Origin: Candidatus Colicola coprequi
GTDB taxonomy: Bacteria; Bacteroidota; Bacteroidia; Bacteroidales; Paludibacteraceae
DNA: 21,359 nt
Reading direction: 5' to 3'
Assembly: GCA_018065765.1 (NCBI GenBank)
Contig: JAGHSR010000079.1
Location: forward strand, 1 to 21,359
A program made the position numbers and the translations under genes. Under the pieces are notes generated by a model. That model was not told the DNA's origin, searched no databases, and saw nothing but the letters and a program-made list of their open reading frames with translations. Below are positions 1 to 6,474 of this stretch, piece by piece (the first letter of the stretch is position 1; every line of letters starts with the position of its first letter).

Positions 1-4
1 GCCG

Positions 5-36
5 CAAAAGTACTACTTTTTTTTGACATATACAAA
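5..36 (-). promoter_or_regulatory. Leftward Bacteroidota-type promoter at the window edge
   Basis: Read on the minus strand, TTTG (33-36) is followed after 20 nt by TACTTTTG (5-12), which fits the Bacteroidota sigma factor consensus TTTG-N19/20-TAnnTTTG. Transcription would start at or just beyond the left edge, so a leftward gene probably begins outside the window. The element is divergent from the promoter at 84-115. Confidence 0.6.
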
Positions 37-83
37 TAAAATGAATTTTATTATGTATTTTTCCTCCATTGGCATGATTTTTT

Positions 84-115
84 TTTGTTCATTGCCAATA
101 AAAGCAGTACCTTTG
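84..115 (+). promoter_or_regulatory. Promoter of the CPBP protease gene
   Basis: TTTG (84-87), a 20-nt spacer and TACCTTTG (108-115) match the Bacteroidota promoter consensus. Only four bases separate the -7 box from the ATG at 120, so the expected start site falls at or next to the start codon. That would make the mRNA leaderless. Confidence 0.7.
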
Positions 116-119
116 TGGT

Positions 120-1040
120 ATGAAATTTGGGAAATATGCACATAGTCACCCTATCGTAAAACTTGCCGTTTGGTGTGGTATATTGGTGGCATTCTTTGTG
201 GTTTTTATGATTATAGTGGCTCTACTGGCAAATGCCGGAGTCAATATGGGGTATCTCACCAGTATCCGCTGGACGCTGGTAGCGCAAGATTTGGCATTCT
301 TTATTTTGCCTGCTCTGTTGGTGGCATGTCTGTGGAGTGAGAATCCTGCACAATGGTTGCACCTACGGTCTGTGGAGAGGGGGCGTACGTGGTGGATTTA
401 TGTGTTGGCAGTACTGATTCCCATAGCCTGTCTTCCATTCAACAATACGCTGGTGCATGTGAATGAACAGATGAATCTGCCTCAGTGGTTGAAACCTTTG
501 GAGGAATGGATGCGTCAGATGGAAGATGCTGCTGACCTGTTGACCCAACAGTTGATTGGTGTGGAGAGTGTGGGTGGATTTGTAGCCAATCTGATTGTAG
601 TGGCATTATTGGCAGGATTGGGCGAAGAGTTATGTTTCCGTGGTGTGCTGCAGAATATCGTATCGGAACGGAGTTCGCGCTCAGAGACGCCTCATGCTGC
701 CATTTGGGTGACGGCAATCGTTTTCTCGGCTATACACTTTCAATTTTACGGATTTGTTCCACGTCTGCTGCTCGGAGCGTTATTCGGATACGCTCTATGC
801 TGGACGGGCAGTTTGTGGGTGCCAATAGTGATGCATTGCACCAATAACGGTTTTGTCGTTATTGCCGTTTTCATCGGGAAAAAACTGGGTTGGGATATTG
901 AGTCGCTGGATGCGATAGGTACAGGTGAGACCATGTGGATAGGAGTGGTGAGTATGGCCGTAACGATGATACTGATTTATCTCTTACGTCGTTCCACCAC
1001 AATGAGCAAGGCTTCCTCACGAACGTCCATAGGAAGCTGA
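120..1040 (+). CDS. CPBP family intramembrane metalloprotease
   Basis: This 306-aa polytopic membrane protein carries the three conserved blocks of the CPBP (CAAX protease/bacteriocin-processing, Abi) family. The first is the glutamate pair with EELCFRG at residues 169-175, the second is H206 in HFQFYG, and the third is H239 in HCTNNG. In studied family members these residues form the metal-dependent active site inside the membrane. Hydrophobic segments at about residues 14-37, 50-70, 90-104, 150-168, 192-208, 212-235, 240-252 and 270-290 suggest seven or eight spans. The substrate cannot be told from sequence; the family includes prenyl-protein processing, bacteriocin self-immunity and signalling proteases. 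No other in-frame ATG occurs before residue 30, which lies within the first span, so the ATG at 120 is kept although it sits almost on the predicted transcription start. The last 21 codons overlap the 3' end of the opposite-strand gene. The role is assigned to family level only. Confidence 0.88.
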   Translation: MKFGKYAHSHPIVKLAVWCGILVAFFVVFMIIVALLANAGVNMGYLTSIRWTLVAQDLAFFILPALLVACLWSENPAQWLHLRSVERGRTWWIYVLAVLIPIACLPFNNTLVHVNEQMNLPQWLKPLEEWMRQMEDAADLLTQQLIGVESVGGFVANLIVVALLAGLGEELCFRGVLQNIVSERSSRSETPHAAIWVTAIVFSAIHFQFYGFVPRLLLGALFGYALCWTGSLWVPIVMHCTNNGFVVIAVFIGKKLGWDIESLDAIGTGETMWIGVVSMAVTMILIYLLRRSTTMSKASSRTSIGS

Positions 1041-1393
1041 ATATTTCTTAGTTGAAGACTGCGTACCCATCCGGGTACATCTTTTTCTTTTAAAGTTTCA
1101 AACACCTCACGTATCTGTTGGGCTTGTGCTTCGGTATATTCCTCTGCGGGTATACCGCTCAATTCGTCCAATTCCTCATCATCGTAGTAGATGATTTCGG
1201 CATTGGTCTGCAGCAATGTTTCCCTTTCACAGACCAAGTGTTGTCCGCAGCACTCTCCCGCGTTATCGTCTGAGTCGGATGGAGCGGAGAGTTGGTTAGC
1301 GGAGTCCTGCTTTTTGGATTCTTGGCGAGCGCGGTATTCAAAAAGCACAAGGATGATCAGCCCCAGTAGGATAAAAAGTATAAGCGGTATCAT
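977..1393 (-). CDS. Small membrane-anchored conserved Bacteroidales protein
   Basis: This 138-aa protein has one N-terminal membrane segment (about residues 2-20, IPLILFILLGLIILVLF), then a short basic stretch (EYRARQESKK) and an acidic soluble domain. The soluble part contains CCGQHLVCE, YYDDEELDELSG, AEEYTEAQAQQIREV and VPGWVRSLQLRNIQLP. I recognise this pattern as a conserved Bacteroidetes family of unknown function, sometimes given an unsupported 'phospholipase' label; no catalytic motif is visible. The ATG at 1393 is preferred over an upstream TTG at 1408 because it starts directly before the membrane segment. The gene lies 36 bp after parE on the same strand and is probably co-transcribed with it. 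Its 3' end overlaps the convergent protease gene by 64 bp. Two close cysteines followed by a third (CCG..H..C) could bind metal, but that is a guess. Confidence 0.72.
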   Translation of the reverse strand: MIPLILFILLGLIILVLFEYRARQESKKQDSANQLSAPSDSDDNAGECCGQHLVCERETLLQTNAEIIYYDDEELDELSGIPAEEYTEAQAQQIREVFETLKEKDVPGWVRSLQLRNIQLPMDVREEALLIVVERRKR

Positions 1394-1429
1394 ATCGTAT
1401 ATGAACAATTTTTCACGATTTTATCGGGA

Positions 1430-3337
1430 TTATTCTTCCTCTACGATGTCCTCTTCAATAACCAGATTGTCGATGATGAAATTCTGCCGTTCCATGGTGT
1501 TTTTACCCATGTAGTATGCTAATAAATCATTCACAGCATCCTCTTTGCGAAGGGTCACTTGATCCAGTCGGATGGCATCACCTATGAAACCTTTGAATTC
1601 ATCAGGAGAAATTTCTCCCAATCCTTTGAATCGGGTGATTTCGGGATTTTTTACCTCTTTGAGTGCCTTCAGCCGTTCGTCCTCGCTGTAACAGTAGCGT
1701 GTCTCTTGTTTGTTCTTGACGCGGAAGAGAGGTGTTTGTAGGATATAGACGTGGCCTTTTTTGACCAAGTCGGGGAAGAACTGCAGGAAGAATGTCAGCA
1801 TGAGCAGTCGAATGTGCATACCGTCCACATCGGCATCGGTAGCGATAACCACTTTGTTATAGCGCAGTTCGTCTAAACCATCCTCGATGTTGAGGGCAGA
1901 TTGCAGGCAATTAAATTCTTCGTTTTCATAGACAACGCTCTTGCTCAGACCAAAACTGTTGAGAGGCTTGCCTCGCAGCGAGAAGACGGCTTGTGTGCGG
2001 ACATCGCGGCTCTTGGTAATACTTCCGGATGCACTCAATCCCTCAGTAATAAAAATGCAACTATCTTGTCTGAGGTCATCATCGGCGTCCTTGCTTGAGC
2101 GAACGGGTTTCGTGTCGTTGTAGTGAATTTGGCAATCGCGCAACTTGGGATTATTAAGCAAGTTCTTTTTGGCACGTTCGCGAGCGGCTTTGGTGACACC
2201 GGCAATGGCTTTGCGTTCCTTTTCTGAATCTTGGATTTTTTGCAGCATGATGTCTGCAACATCCGGATTTTTGTGGAGGTAATTGTCTAACTGCAGTTTG
2301 ACAAAATCGTTGACAAACTTGTTGACGCTGATTTCTCCATCGGGAGCCATATCTTTGGAGCCGAGTTTGATTTTGGTTTGACTCTCAAAGACGGGTTCTT
2401 CTACATTGATAGCGATGGCACCGACTACGCCATTACGAATGTCGGAGAGTTCCTGATTCTTGTTGAAGAACTCCTTGATGGTTCGTCCTATAGCCTCACG
2501 ATAGGCGGCTTGGTGGGTACCGCCCTGTATGGTGTATTGACCATTGACAAATGAATAGTATTCGTCACCGGGTTGGTCAGTATGCGTGAGTGCAATCTCT
2601 ATGTCTTCACCGCTAATATGTATAATAGGGTAGAGAGGTGTGGAAGTCATGCGTTCGGTCAACAGGTCAAACAAACCATTCTTGGAGACGAATTTTTTGC
2701 CGTTGTAGGTAATGGTAAGCCCGGTGTTGAGATACGAATAGTTTCTGAGCATGGTTTCGATATGCTCATTGCGGAACTGGAAATTTTCAAATAGACCTTT
2801 GGATGCGTCCGGTGTAAAAATAATATGTGTACCCCGTTTTTCAGTACCATTGTAGTCAATTATACCACTGTCTTCGACTAACTTTCCCTGATGGAAAGTG
2901 GCACGGCGGGTTTTGTTGTCACGAAAAGACTCCACTATGAAATCCAAACTAAGTGCATTGACTGCTTTAGTGCCGACACCGTTCAGACCAACGGATTTTT
3001 TGAACGCTTTGTTGTCGTATTTACCACCGGTATTGATGATAGACACGGCTTCGACCAGTTTGCCAAGAGGTATGCCGCGTCCGTAGTCGCGGACGCTGAC
3101 TTGGTTGTTGTCGATGGATACATCAATCACTTTGCCCTCTCCCATGCGGAACTCGTCTATGGAGTTGTCGATGGTTTCCTTGATGAGTACATAGATGCCA
3201 TCGTCAGAGTGACTTCCATCGCCCAATTTACCAATGTACATACCGGGTCTAAGCCGGATGTGTTCTAATCCGGTGAGTGTGATGATGTTGCTCTCATCGT
3301 AGTTTGTGCGGGTAGTAGCATTAAGTTCTTCGGCCAT
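1430..3337 (-). CDS. parE: DNA topoisomerase IV subunit B
   Basis: ParE is the ATPase subunit of topoisomerase IV, which decatenates daughter chromosomes together with ParC (not in this window). Numbering from the upstream ATG at 3343, the GHKL ATPase domain shows E56 and N60 in KETIDNSIDE, DYGRGIP at 86-92 and the glycine lid GLNGVGTKAVNALS from about 119. The transducer region follows. The TOPRIM domain has the catalytic glutamate in EGLSASG (E434) and the metal-binding DADVDG (503-508). The lid reads SVGLNGVGTK, the ParE type, rather than the SGGLHGVG of GyrB. Length (635-637 aa) is normal. Two start codons are close (3343 and 3337). The second gives MAEEL, like relatives that begin M-S/A-E-E, and a leader near 18-20 nt as in neighbouring genes, so it is chosen. 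The small membrane protein follows 36 bp downstream. Confidence 0.96.
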   Translation of the reverse strand: MAEELNATTRTNYDESNIITLTGLEHIRLRPGMYIGKLGDGSHSDDGIYVLIKETIDNSIDEFRMGEGKVIDVSIDNNQVSVRDYGRGIPLGKLVEAVSIINTGGKYDNKAFKKSVGLNGVGTKAVNALSLDFIVESFRDNKTRRATFHQGKLVEDSGIIDYNGTEKRGTHIIFTPDASKGLFENFQFRNEHIETMLRNYSYLNTGLTITYNGKKFVSKNGLFDLLTERMTSTPLYPIIHISGEDIEIALTHTDQPGDEYYSFVNGQYTIQGGTHQAAYREAIGRTIKEFFNKNQELSDIRNGVVGAIAINVEEPVFESQTKIKLGSKDMAPDGEISVNKFVNDFVKLQLDNYLHKNPDVADIMLQKIQDSEKERKAIAGVTKAARERAKKNLLNNPKLRDCQIHYNDTKPVRSSKDADDDLRQDSCIFITEGLSASGSITKSRDVRTQAVFSLRGKPLNSFGLSKSVVYENEEFNCLQSALNIEDGLDELRYNKVVIATDADVDGMHIRLLMLTFFLQFFPDLVKKGHVYILQTPLFRVKNKQETRYCYSEDERLKALKEVKNPEITRFKGLGEISPDEFKGFIGDAIRLDQVTLRKEDAVNDLLAYYMGKNTMERQNFIIDNLVIEEDIVEEE

Positions 3338-3360
3338 AATCATCCAATATAATTTGGCTG

Positions 3361-3392
3361 CAAAGGTACGATTTTTTTATCAAACCGACAAA
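3361..3392 (-). promoter_or_regulatory. parE promoter
   Basis: On the minus strand, TTTG (3389-3392) and TACCTTTG (3361-3368) are separated by 20 nt, and GCAGCC follows the -7 box. The predicted start near 3355 leaves a 12- to 18-nt leader before parE. The element is divergent from the acyl-CoA synthetase promoter. Confidence 0.75.
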
Positions 3393-3480
3393 TGTTTGGA
3401 GAAATATTTTACCCCGAATAATAAATTTTCACCCCTCAATCGGTTGTTTTACCCCAACGCGCCCCCCGAAATACCATAAA

Positions 3481-3512
3481 TTTGTCCCTACATTGAGAAA
3501 GTGCTACCTTTG
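3481..3512 (+). promoter_or_regulatory. Acyl-CoA synthetase promoter
   Basis: TTTG (3481-3484), a 20-nt spacer and TACCTTTG (3505-3512) followed by GCAGGC match the Bacteroidota consensus. The predicted start near 3518 gives a leader of about 18 nt before the ATG at 3536. Confidence 0.75.
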
Positions 3513-3535
3513 CAGGCAAATAAAAAAGTGGTACT

Positions 3536-5170
3536 ATGATAAGACACTATTTGGATTACATTAAACATGCGATGCTGGAAAACTGGAATGCTCCGGCTAT
3601 CACGGATTTTGAGTCTTCGTGCGCCTATACTTATGGGGAACTGGCAGCCAAGATGGCAGAGATGAATGTTATGTTTGAGCAATTAGGGTTGAAGGCCGGA
3701 GATAGGATAGCAATATGCGGTAGAAATAGCAGTAATTGGGGCGTGGCGTATCTGTCGGTAGCAGCATACAAAGGTATAGTCGTCAGTATATTACCGGAGT
3801 TTACGAGTGAGAGTATTTATCAATTGGTGTCTCATTCTGAGGCAAGGGCTTTGTTGATCGGACCATGGGTTCGTGGTAGAATAGAGTTGGGTAATATGCC
3901 AAATATCGAAACGTTTATCTCTATAGACGACTTGTGTATCATACAAGCGAAAAATGACGTTTCTATCGATAAAATTCGCGATATTTACAAGCAACGTTTT
4001 CCTGATGAGCATTCACTGAGAGAGTGGGTGAGCAATCTACCTACGGATAACATGGCAGACGTGGCAGTCATCAACTATACCTCAGGTAGCACCGGCTCAC
4101 CCAAGGGTGTGATGATTACCCATCGCAACCTGTCATCCAATGTGACTTATGGACAAGACAACATCCCTAATCATGCCGGTTGGACAGTAGTTAGTATGTT
4201 GCCACTGGCACATATGTTCGGATTGATGTTTGAGTTTTTGTACCAATTGGCAGGTGGAACACATGTCTATTTCCTAACCAAGAGCCTGACACCGGCTTTG
4301 CTGATGAAAGCCTTCAAGCAGGTACACCCATATATGATATTAACAGTGCCATTGGTGCTGGAGAAGATATTCAAGAAACAGATTTTCCCTATTATAGAAA
4401 AGCCCATAATCAAGGTTTTGTGGTACACGCCGCTGATTAATATTACCTTGCGTAAGAAGGTCTATCGTTCGCTGATGAATGCCTTCGGTGGGAACTTGCA
4501 GTACATAATCGTGGGAGGGGCTGCACTGAGTGAAGATGTAGAACGCTGCTTAAAACAAATCCATTTCCCCTACACATGCGGATATGGTATGACGGAATGT
4601 GCCCCTATCCTCTGTTACGAGCATTGGAAAAAGTTCGCGTTCCGTTCATGTGGTAAAGTCGTGGATCGTATGGAGATTAAGATTGATTCGGACAATCCGC
4701 GTAAGCATGAGGGAGAGATATTGGTTCGAGGTGACAACGTGATGCGAGGGTATTACAAGAACATGGAAGCAACAGACAATATCTTTACCGACGACGGCTG
4801 GATGCGAACGGGTGATATCGGCATAGTGGATAGGAAGGGCAATTTATTTATCAAAGGCCGTAGCAAGAACATGATATTAGGTCCTTCGGGGCAGAATATC
4901 TATCCGGAAGAAATAGAGGATAAACTAAACTCGATGGATGGAGTTGCCGAATCTATCATCGTGGAGCGTAACGGCAAATTGATAGGATTGGTTTTCCCGG
5001 ATTCGTTGCGCGATTTGGACATAGAAAAGATAAAGATGCTGATGCAGGAGAATCTGCAAAAACTCAATAAGTTACTGCCGGGATTTTCCAAAGTGAGTGA
5101 TATCGAACTGGTGGATAAAGAGTTTGAAAAAACACCTAAACGGAGCATAAAACGTTTCTTGTACAAGTGA
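3536..5170 (+). CDS. AMP-binding long-chain acyl-CoA synthetase (FadD-like)
   Basis: This 544-aa ANL-superfamily adenylating enzyme probably activates fatty acids to acyl-AMP and then acyl-CoA. The ATP-binding loop TSGSTGSPKG is at residues 182-191, followed by the ITHRN block. YGMTE is at 350-354, RTGD at 424-427 and the hinge motif GRSKNMI at 441-447. The C-terminal subdomain ends with TPKRSIKRF, which carries the lysine expected for adenylation. Length and motif order fit bacterial long-chain fatty acid-CoA ligases. There is no carrier-protein domain and no signal peptide, so a cytosolic or membrane-peripheral enzyme is expected. Acyl-ACP synthetase or another acid substrate cannot be excluded. 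It stands alone under its own promoter. I see no clear terminator between its stop and the tRNA promoter 47 bp further on. Confidence 0.87.
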   Translation: MIRHYLDYIKHAMLENWNAPAITDFESSCAYTYGELAAKMAEMNVMFEQLGLKAGDRIAICGRNSSNWGVAYLSVAAYKGIVVSILPEFTSESIYQLVSHSEARALLIGPWVRGRIELGNMPNIETFISIDDLCIIQAKNDVSIDKIRDIYKQRFPDEHSLREWVSNLPTDNMADVAVINYTSGSTGSPKGVMITHRNLSSNVTYGQDNIPNHAGWTVVSMLPLAHMFGLMFEFLYQLAGGTHVYFLTKSLTPALLMKAFKQVHPYMILTVPLVLEKIFKKQIFPIIEKPIIKVLWYTPLINITLRKKVYRSLMNAFGGNLQYIIVGGAALSEDVERCLKQIHFPYTCGYGMTECAPILCYEHWKKFAFRSCGKVVDRMEIKIDSDNPRKHEGEILVRGDNVMRGYYKNMEATDNIFTDDGWMRTGDIGIVDRKGNLFIKGRSKNMILGPSGQNIYPEEIEDKLNSMDGVAESIIVERNGKLIGLVFPDSLRDLDIEKIKMLMQENLQKLNKLLPGFSKVSDIELVDKEFEKTPKRSIKRFLYK

Positions 5171-5217
5171 TAATTAGGTGCGTAATGCTACTTTTTTGAA
5201 GTTTTTTACTCAAAAAT

Positions 5218-5248
5218 TTTGCAGTTTCAAATAAAAGTAGTACCTTTG
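5218..5248 (+). promoter_or_regulatory. tRNA promoter
   Basis: TTTG (5218-5221), 19 nt and TACCTTTG (5241-5248) followed by GCAGCCGC fit the Bacteroidota consensus. The predicted start near 5254 lies upstream of both the tRNA-like fragment and the tRNA gene, so both should be in one primary transcript. Confidence 0.75.
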
Positions 5249-5260
5249 CAGCCGCTTTCA

Positions 5261-5335
5261 AAAAATTAGGCGGGATAGCTCACTCAACCGATGATTCTAT
5301 CCCACCAAATTAAAAAAATTAGGCGGGATAGCTCA
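5261..5335 (+). repeat. 22-bp direct repeat covering the tRNA 5' end
   Basis: Positions 5261-5282 and 5314-5335 carry the same 22 bases: an AAAAATTA flank plus the first 14 bases of the tRNA. They are 53 bp apart. Because the upstream flank is included, a local duplication or slippage event is more likely than chance. Confidence 0.85.
5269..5307 (+). pseudogene. Partial tRNA-like copy that can fold as a minihelix
   Basis: The segment begins with the same 14 bases as the intact tRNA at 5322 (GGCGGGATAGCTCA) and then diverges. It keeps ATGATTC, which matches the anticodon arm of the intact gene. Its last part, CTATCCCACC (5297-5306), pairs with its first ten bases (5269-5278) with only one C-A mismatch, leaving an 18-nt loop. 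It is either a decayed tandem tRNA copy or a stable minihelix RNA. The D-arm, T-arm and full anticodon arm cannot form, so it is not a working tRNA. Confidence 0.6.
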
Positions 5336-5395
5336 GCTGGTTAGAGCGCATGATTCATAATCATGAGGTCCCCAGTTCAATCCTGGGTCCCGCTA
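5322..5395 (+). tRNA. tRNA with CAU anticodon (elongator Met, or Ile2)
   Basis: A full cloverleaf folds by eye. The acceptor stem is GGCGGGA with TCCCGCT, ending in a G-U pair, with discriminator A. The D-stem is GCTC with GAGC. The anticodon stem is CATGA with TCATG around TTCATAA, with anticodon CAT at 5356-5358. The T-stem is CCCAG with CTGGG around TTCAATC. The anticodon stem lacks the three G-C pairs of initiator tRNA, so this is elongator Met or the Ile tRNA whose CAU is modified to lysidine. The 3' CCA is not encoded, so 3' trimming (for example by RNase Z) and CCA addition are needed. Confidence 0.95.
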
Positions 5396-5404
5396 CTAAA
5401 CAAG

Positions 5405-5442
5405 AATCAAGCATTTAGGAAACTAAGTGCTTGATTTTTTTT
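5405..5442 (+). terminator. Rho-independent terminator of the tRNA unit
   Basis: AATCAAGCATTTA (5405-5417) pairs with TAAGTGCTTGATT (5424-5436) through 13 bp including one G-U pair, with a 6-nt loop. It runs directly into eight T residues (5435-5442). Confidence 0.93.
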
Positions 5443-5678
5443 ATTTTGGTGCACGATGCACCCCTCAGCCTCTGAAGAGAAACATTAATTGTTATTTGTG
5501 ATTTTAACATTAATTGCCATTAATAGGACATTAATTTTCGTTAATAAAAATCAAGAATGCAGAGAATGGAGAGAATTTGATGGGGAGGGAAATGTAAAAT
5601 GCAAAAGTTTAGAGGACGCTTCACTACTCACCACACAAGCACAGTCTGCGGAAGACTAAACAAAAATCGTGGAACATT
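5443..5678. other. Non-coding spacer between tRNA and ruvA promoters
   Basis: No convincing gene is present. The stretch holds a small perfect palindrome (GGTGCA-CGA-TGCACC, 5448-5462), the ACATTAATT cluster at 5482-5536, degenerate heptad-like units (GAATGCA 5555, GAATGGA 5564, AAATGTA and AAATGCA 5590-5603) and a 9-mer CGTGGAACA (5669-5677). Confidence 0.6.
5482..5536. repeat. Iterated ACATTAATT 9-mers
   Basis: ACATTAATT occurs at 5482-5490, 5507-5515 and 5528-5536, with an extra CATTAAT at 5518-5524. The cluster sits in AT-rich non-coding DNA. It could be an iterated protein-binding site or merely AT-rich drift. Confidence 0.6.
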
Positions 5679-5710
5679 TTTGCATGTTTTACTCTATTTG
5701 TGTACTTTTG
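5679..5710 (+). promoter_or_regulatory. Distal ruvA promoter candidate
   Basis: TTTG (5679-5682), 20 nt and TACTTTTG (5703-5710) fit the consensus. Transcripts from here would carry a leader of roughly 90 nt before ruvA, much longer than from the proximal promoter. Confidence 0.5.
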
Positions 5711-5751
5711 TGCTGCTTTGTAGGGTGATTGGTGTTTTGTAGAAAGAAAGT

Positions 5752-5783
5752 TTTGCTCGTTTCAAAAAATTGTATTACCTTTG
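5752..5783 (+). promoter_or_regulatory. Proximal ruvA promoter
   Basis: TTTG (5752-5755), 20 nt and TACCTTTG (5776-5783) followed by GCGCGC match the consensus. The predicted start near 5789 leaves about 20 nt before the ruvA ATG at 5809. Confidence 0.75.
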
Positions 5784-5808
5784 CGCGCTAATAGTACAAC
5801 AAGAACTT

Positions 5809-6420
5809 ATGATTGACTATATTCACGGCGAAATGACCTGCCTCAATCCCACTTTTGCCATCATTGAGGCTGCCGGTGTTGGTTACGAAATCAATATCGC
5901 CTTACCTACTTACACGTCCCTCATCGCTACGGACACCAAAGATGTCAAACTCTTTACCGAAGAGATTATTCGCGAGGACACCCATCAGTTGTTTGGTTTT
6001 TTCAGCAAGGGTGAGCGTGAGATTTTCGTTTTACTCATGACAGTCAGCGGCATCGGTGCCAACACGGCGCGAATGATCATGTCTGCCTACTCAGCCGGTG
6101 AACTGCGCCAAATCATTGCAACAGGTAATGCACGCGCCTTGGGACAAGTTAAAGGATTAGGGCCCAAAACGGCACAACGTATCATCGTTGATCTCAAAGA
6201 TAAAATCCTCAAAGTGGAATTGGATGGTCAGTCCACCGAACAAGTGCCGGATGAACTCTTCCCGACCGAAAACAATCCTGTCAAGGACGAGGCTGTCAGT
6301 GCCTTGGTTTTGCTCGGCTTTGCTCCCGCTGCCAGCGGCAAAGTGGTGGATAAGATACTCAAAGAGTCTCCAGCCGCTAAGGTGGAGGTTATTATCAAAC
6401 AAGCGCTGAAAATGCTCTAA
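5809..6420 (+). CDS. ruvA: Holliday junction branch migration protein RuvA
   Basis: RuvA binds four-way junctions as a tetramer and loads the RuvB motor for branch migration in recombinational repair. The 203-aa protein starts MIDYIHGEM, close to the usual MIxYxxG start, and has the N-terminal OB-fold. Two helix-hairpin-helix motifs follow (SGIGANTARMI and VKGLGPKTAQRIIVDL). After an acidic linker comes domain III (DEAVSALVLLGF ... AAKVEVIIKQALKML), which contacts RuvB. A longer reading from an ATG at 5770 is rejected because that codon lies between the promoter boxes. sprA follows with no promoter of its own, a pairing I recall as common in Bacteroidota. Confidence 0.96.
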   Translation: MIDYIHGEMTCLNPTFAIIEAAGVGYEINIALPTYTSLIATDTKDVKLFTEEIIREDTHQLFGFFSKGEREIFVLLMTVSGIGANTARMIMSAYSAGELRQIIATGNARALGQVKGLGPKTAQRIIVDLKDKILKVELDGQSTEQVPDELFPTENNPVKDEAVSALVLLGFAPAASGKVVDKILKESPAAKVEVIIKQALKML

Positions 6421-6474
6421 ATTAAGTCGTTGGTTTTAGAACTCCTCTAAATTATCCGCTCCCGTTTCTACATA

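Noticed and set aside
5770..5808. Longer ruvA reading frame from an upstream ATG
   Set aside because: The ATG overlaps the spacer and -7 box of a strong promoter, and the family start MIDYIHGEM lies at 5809.
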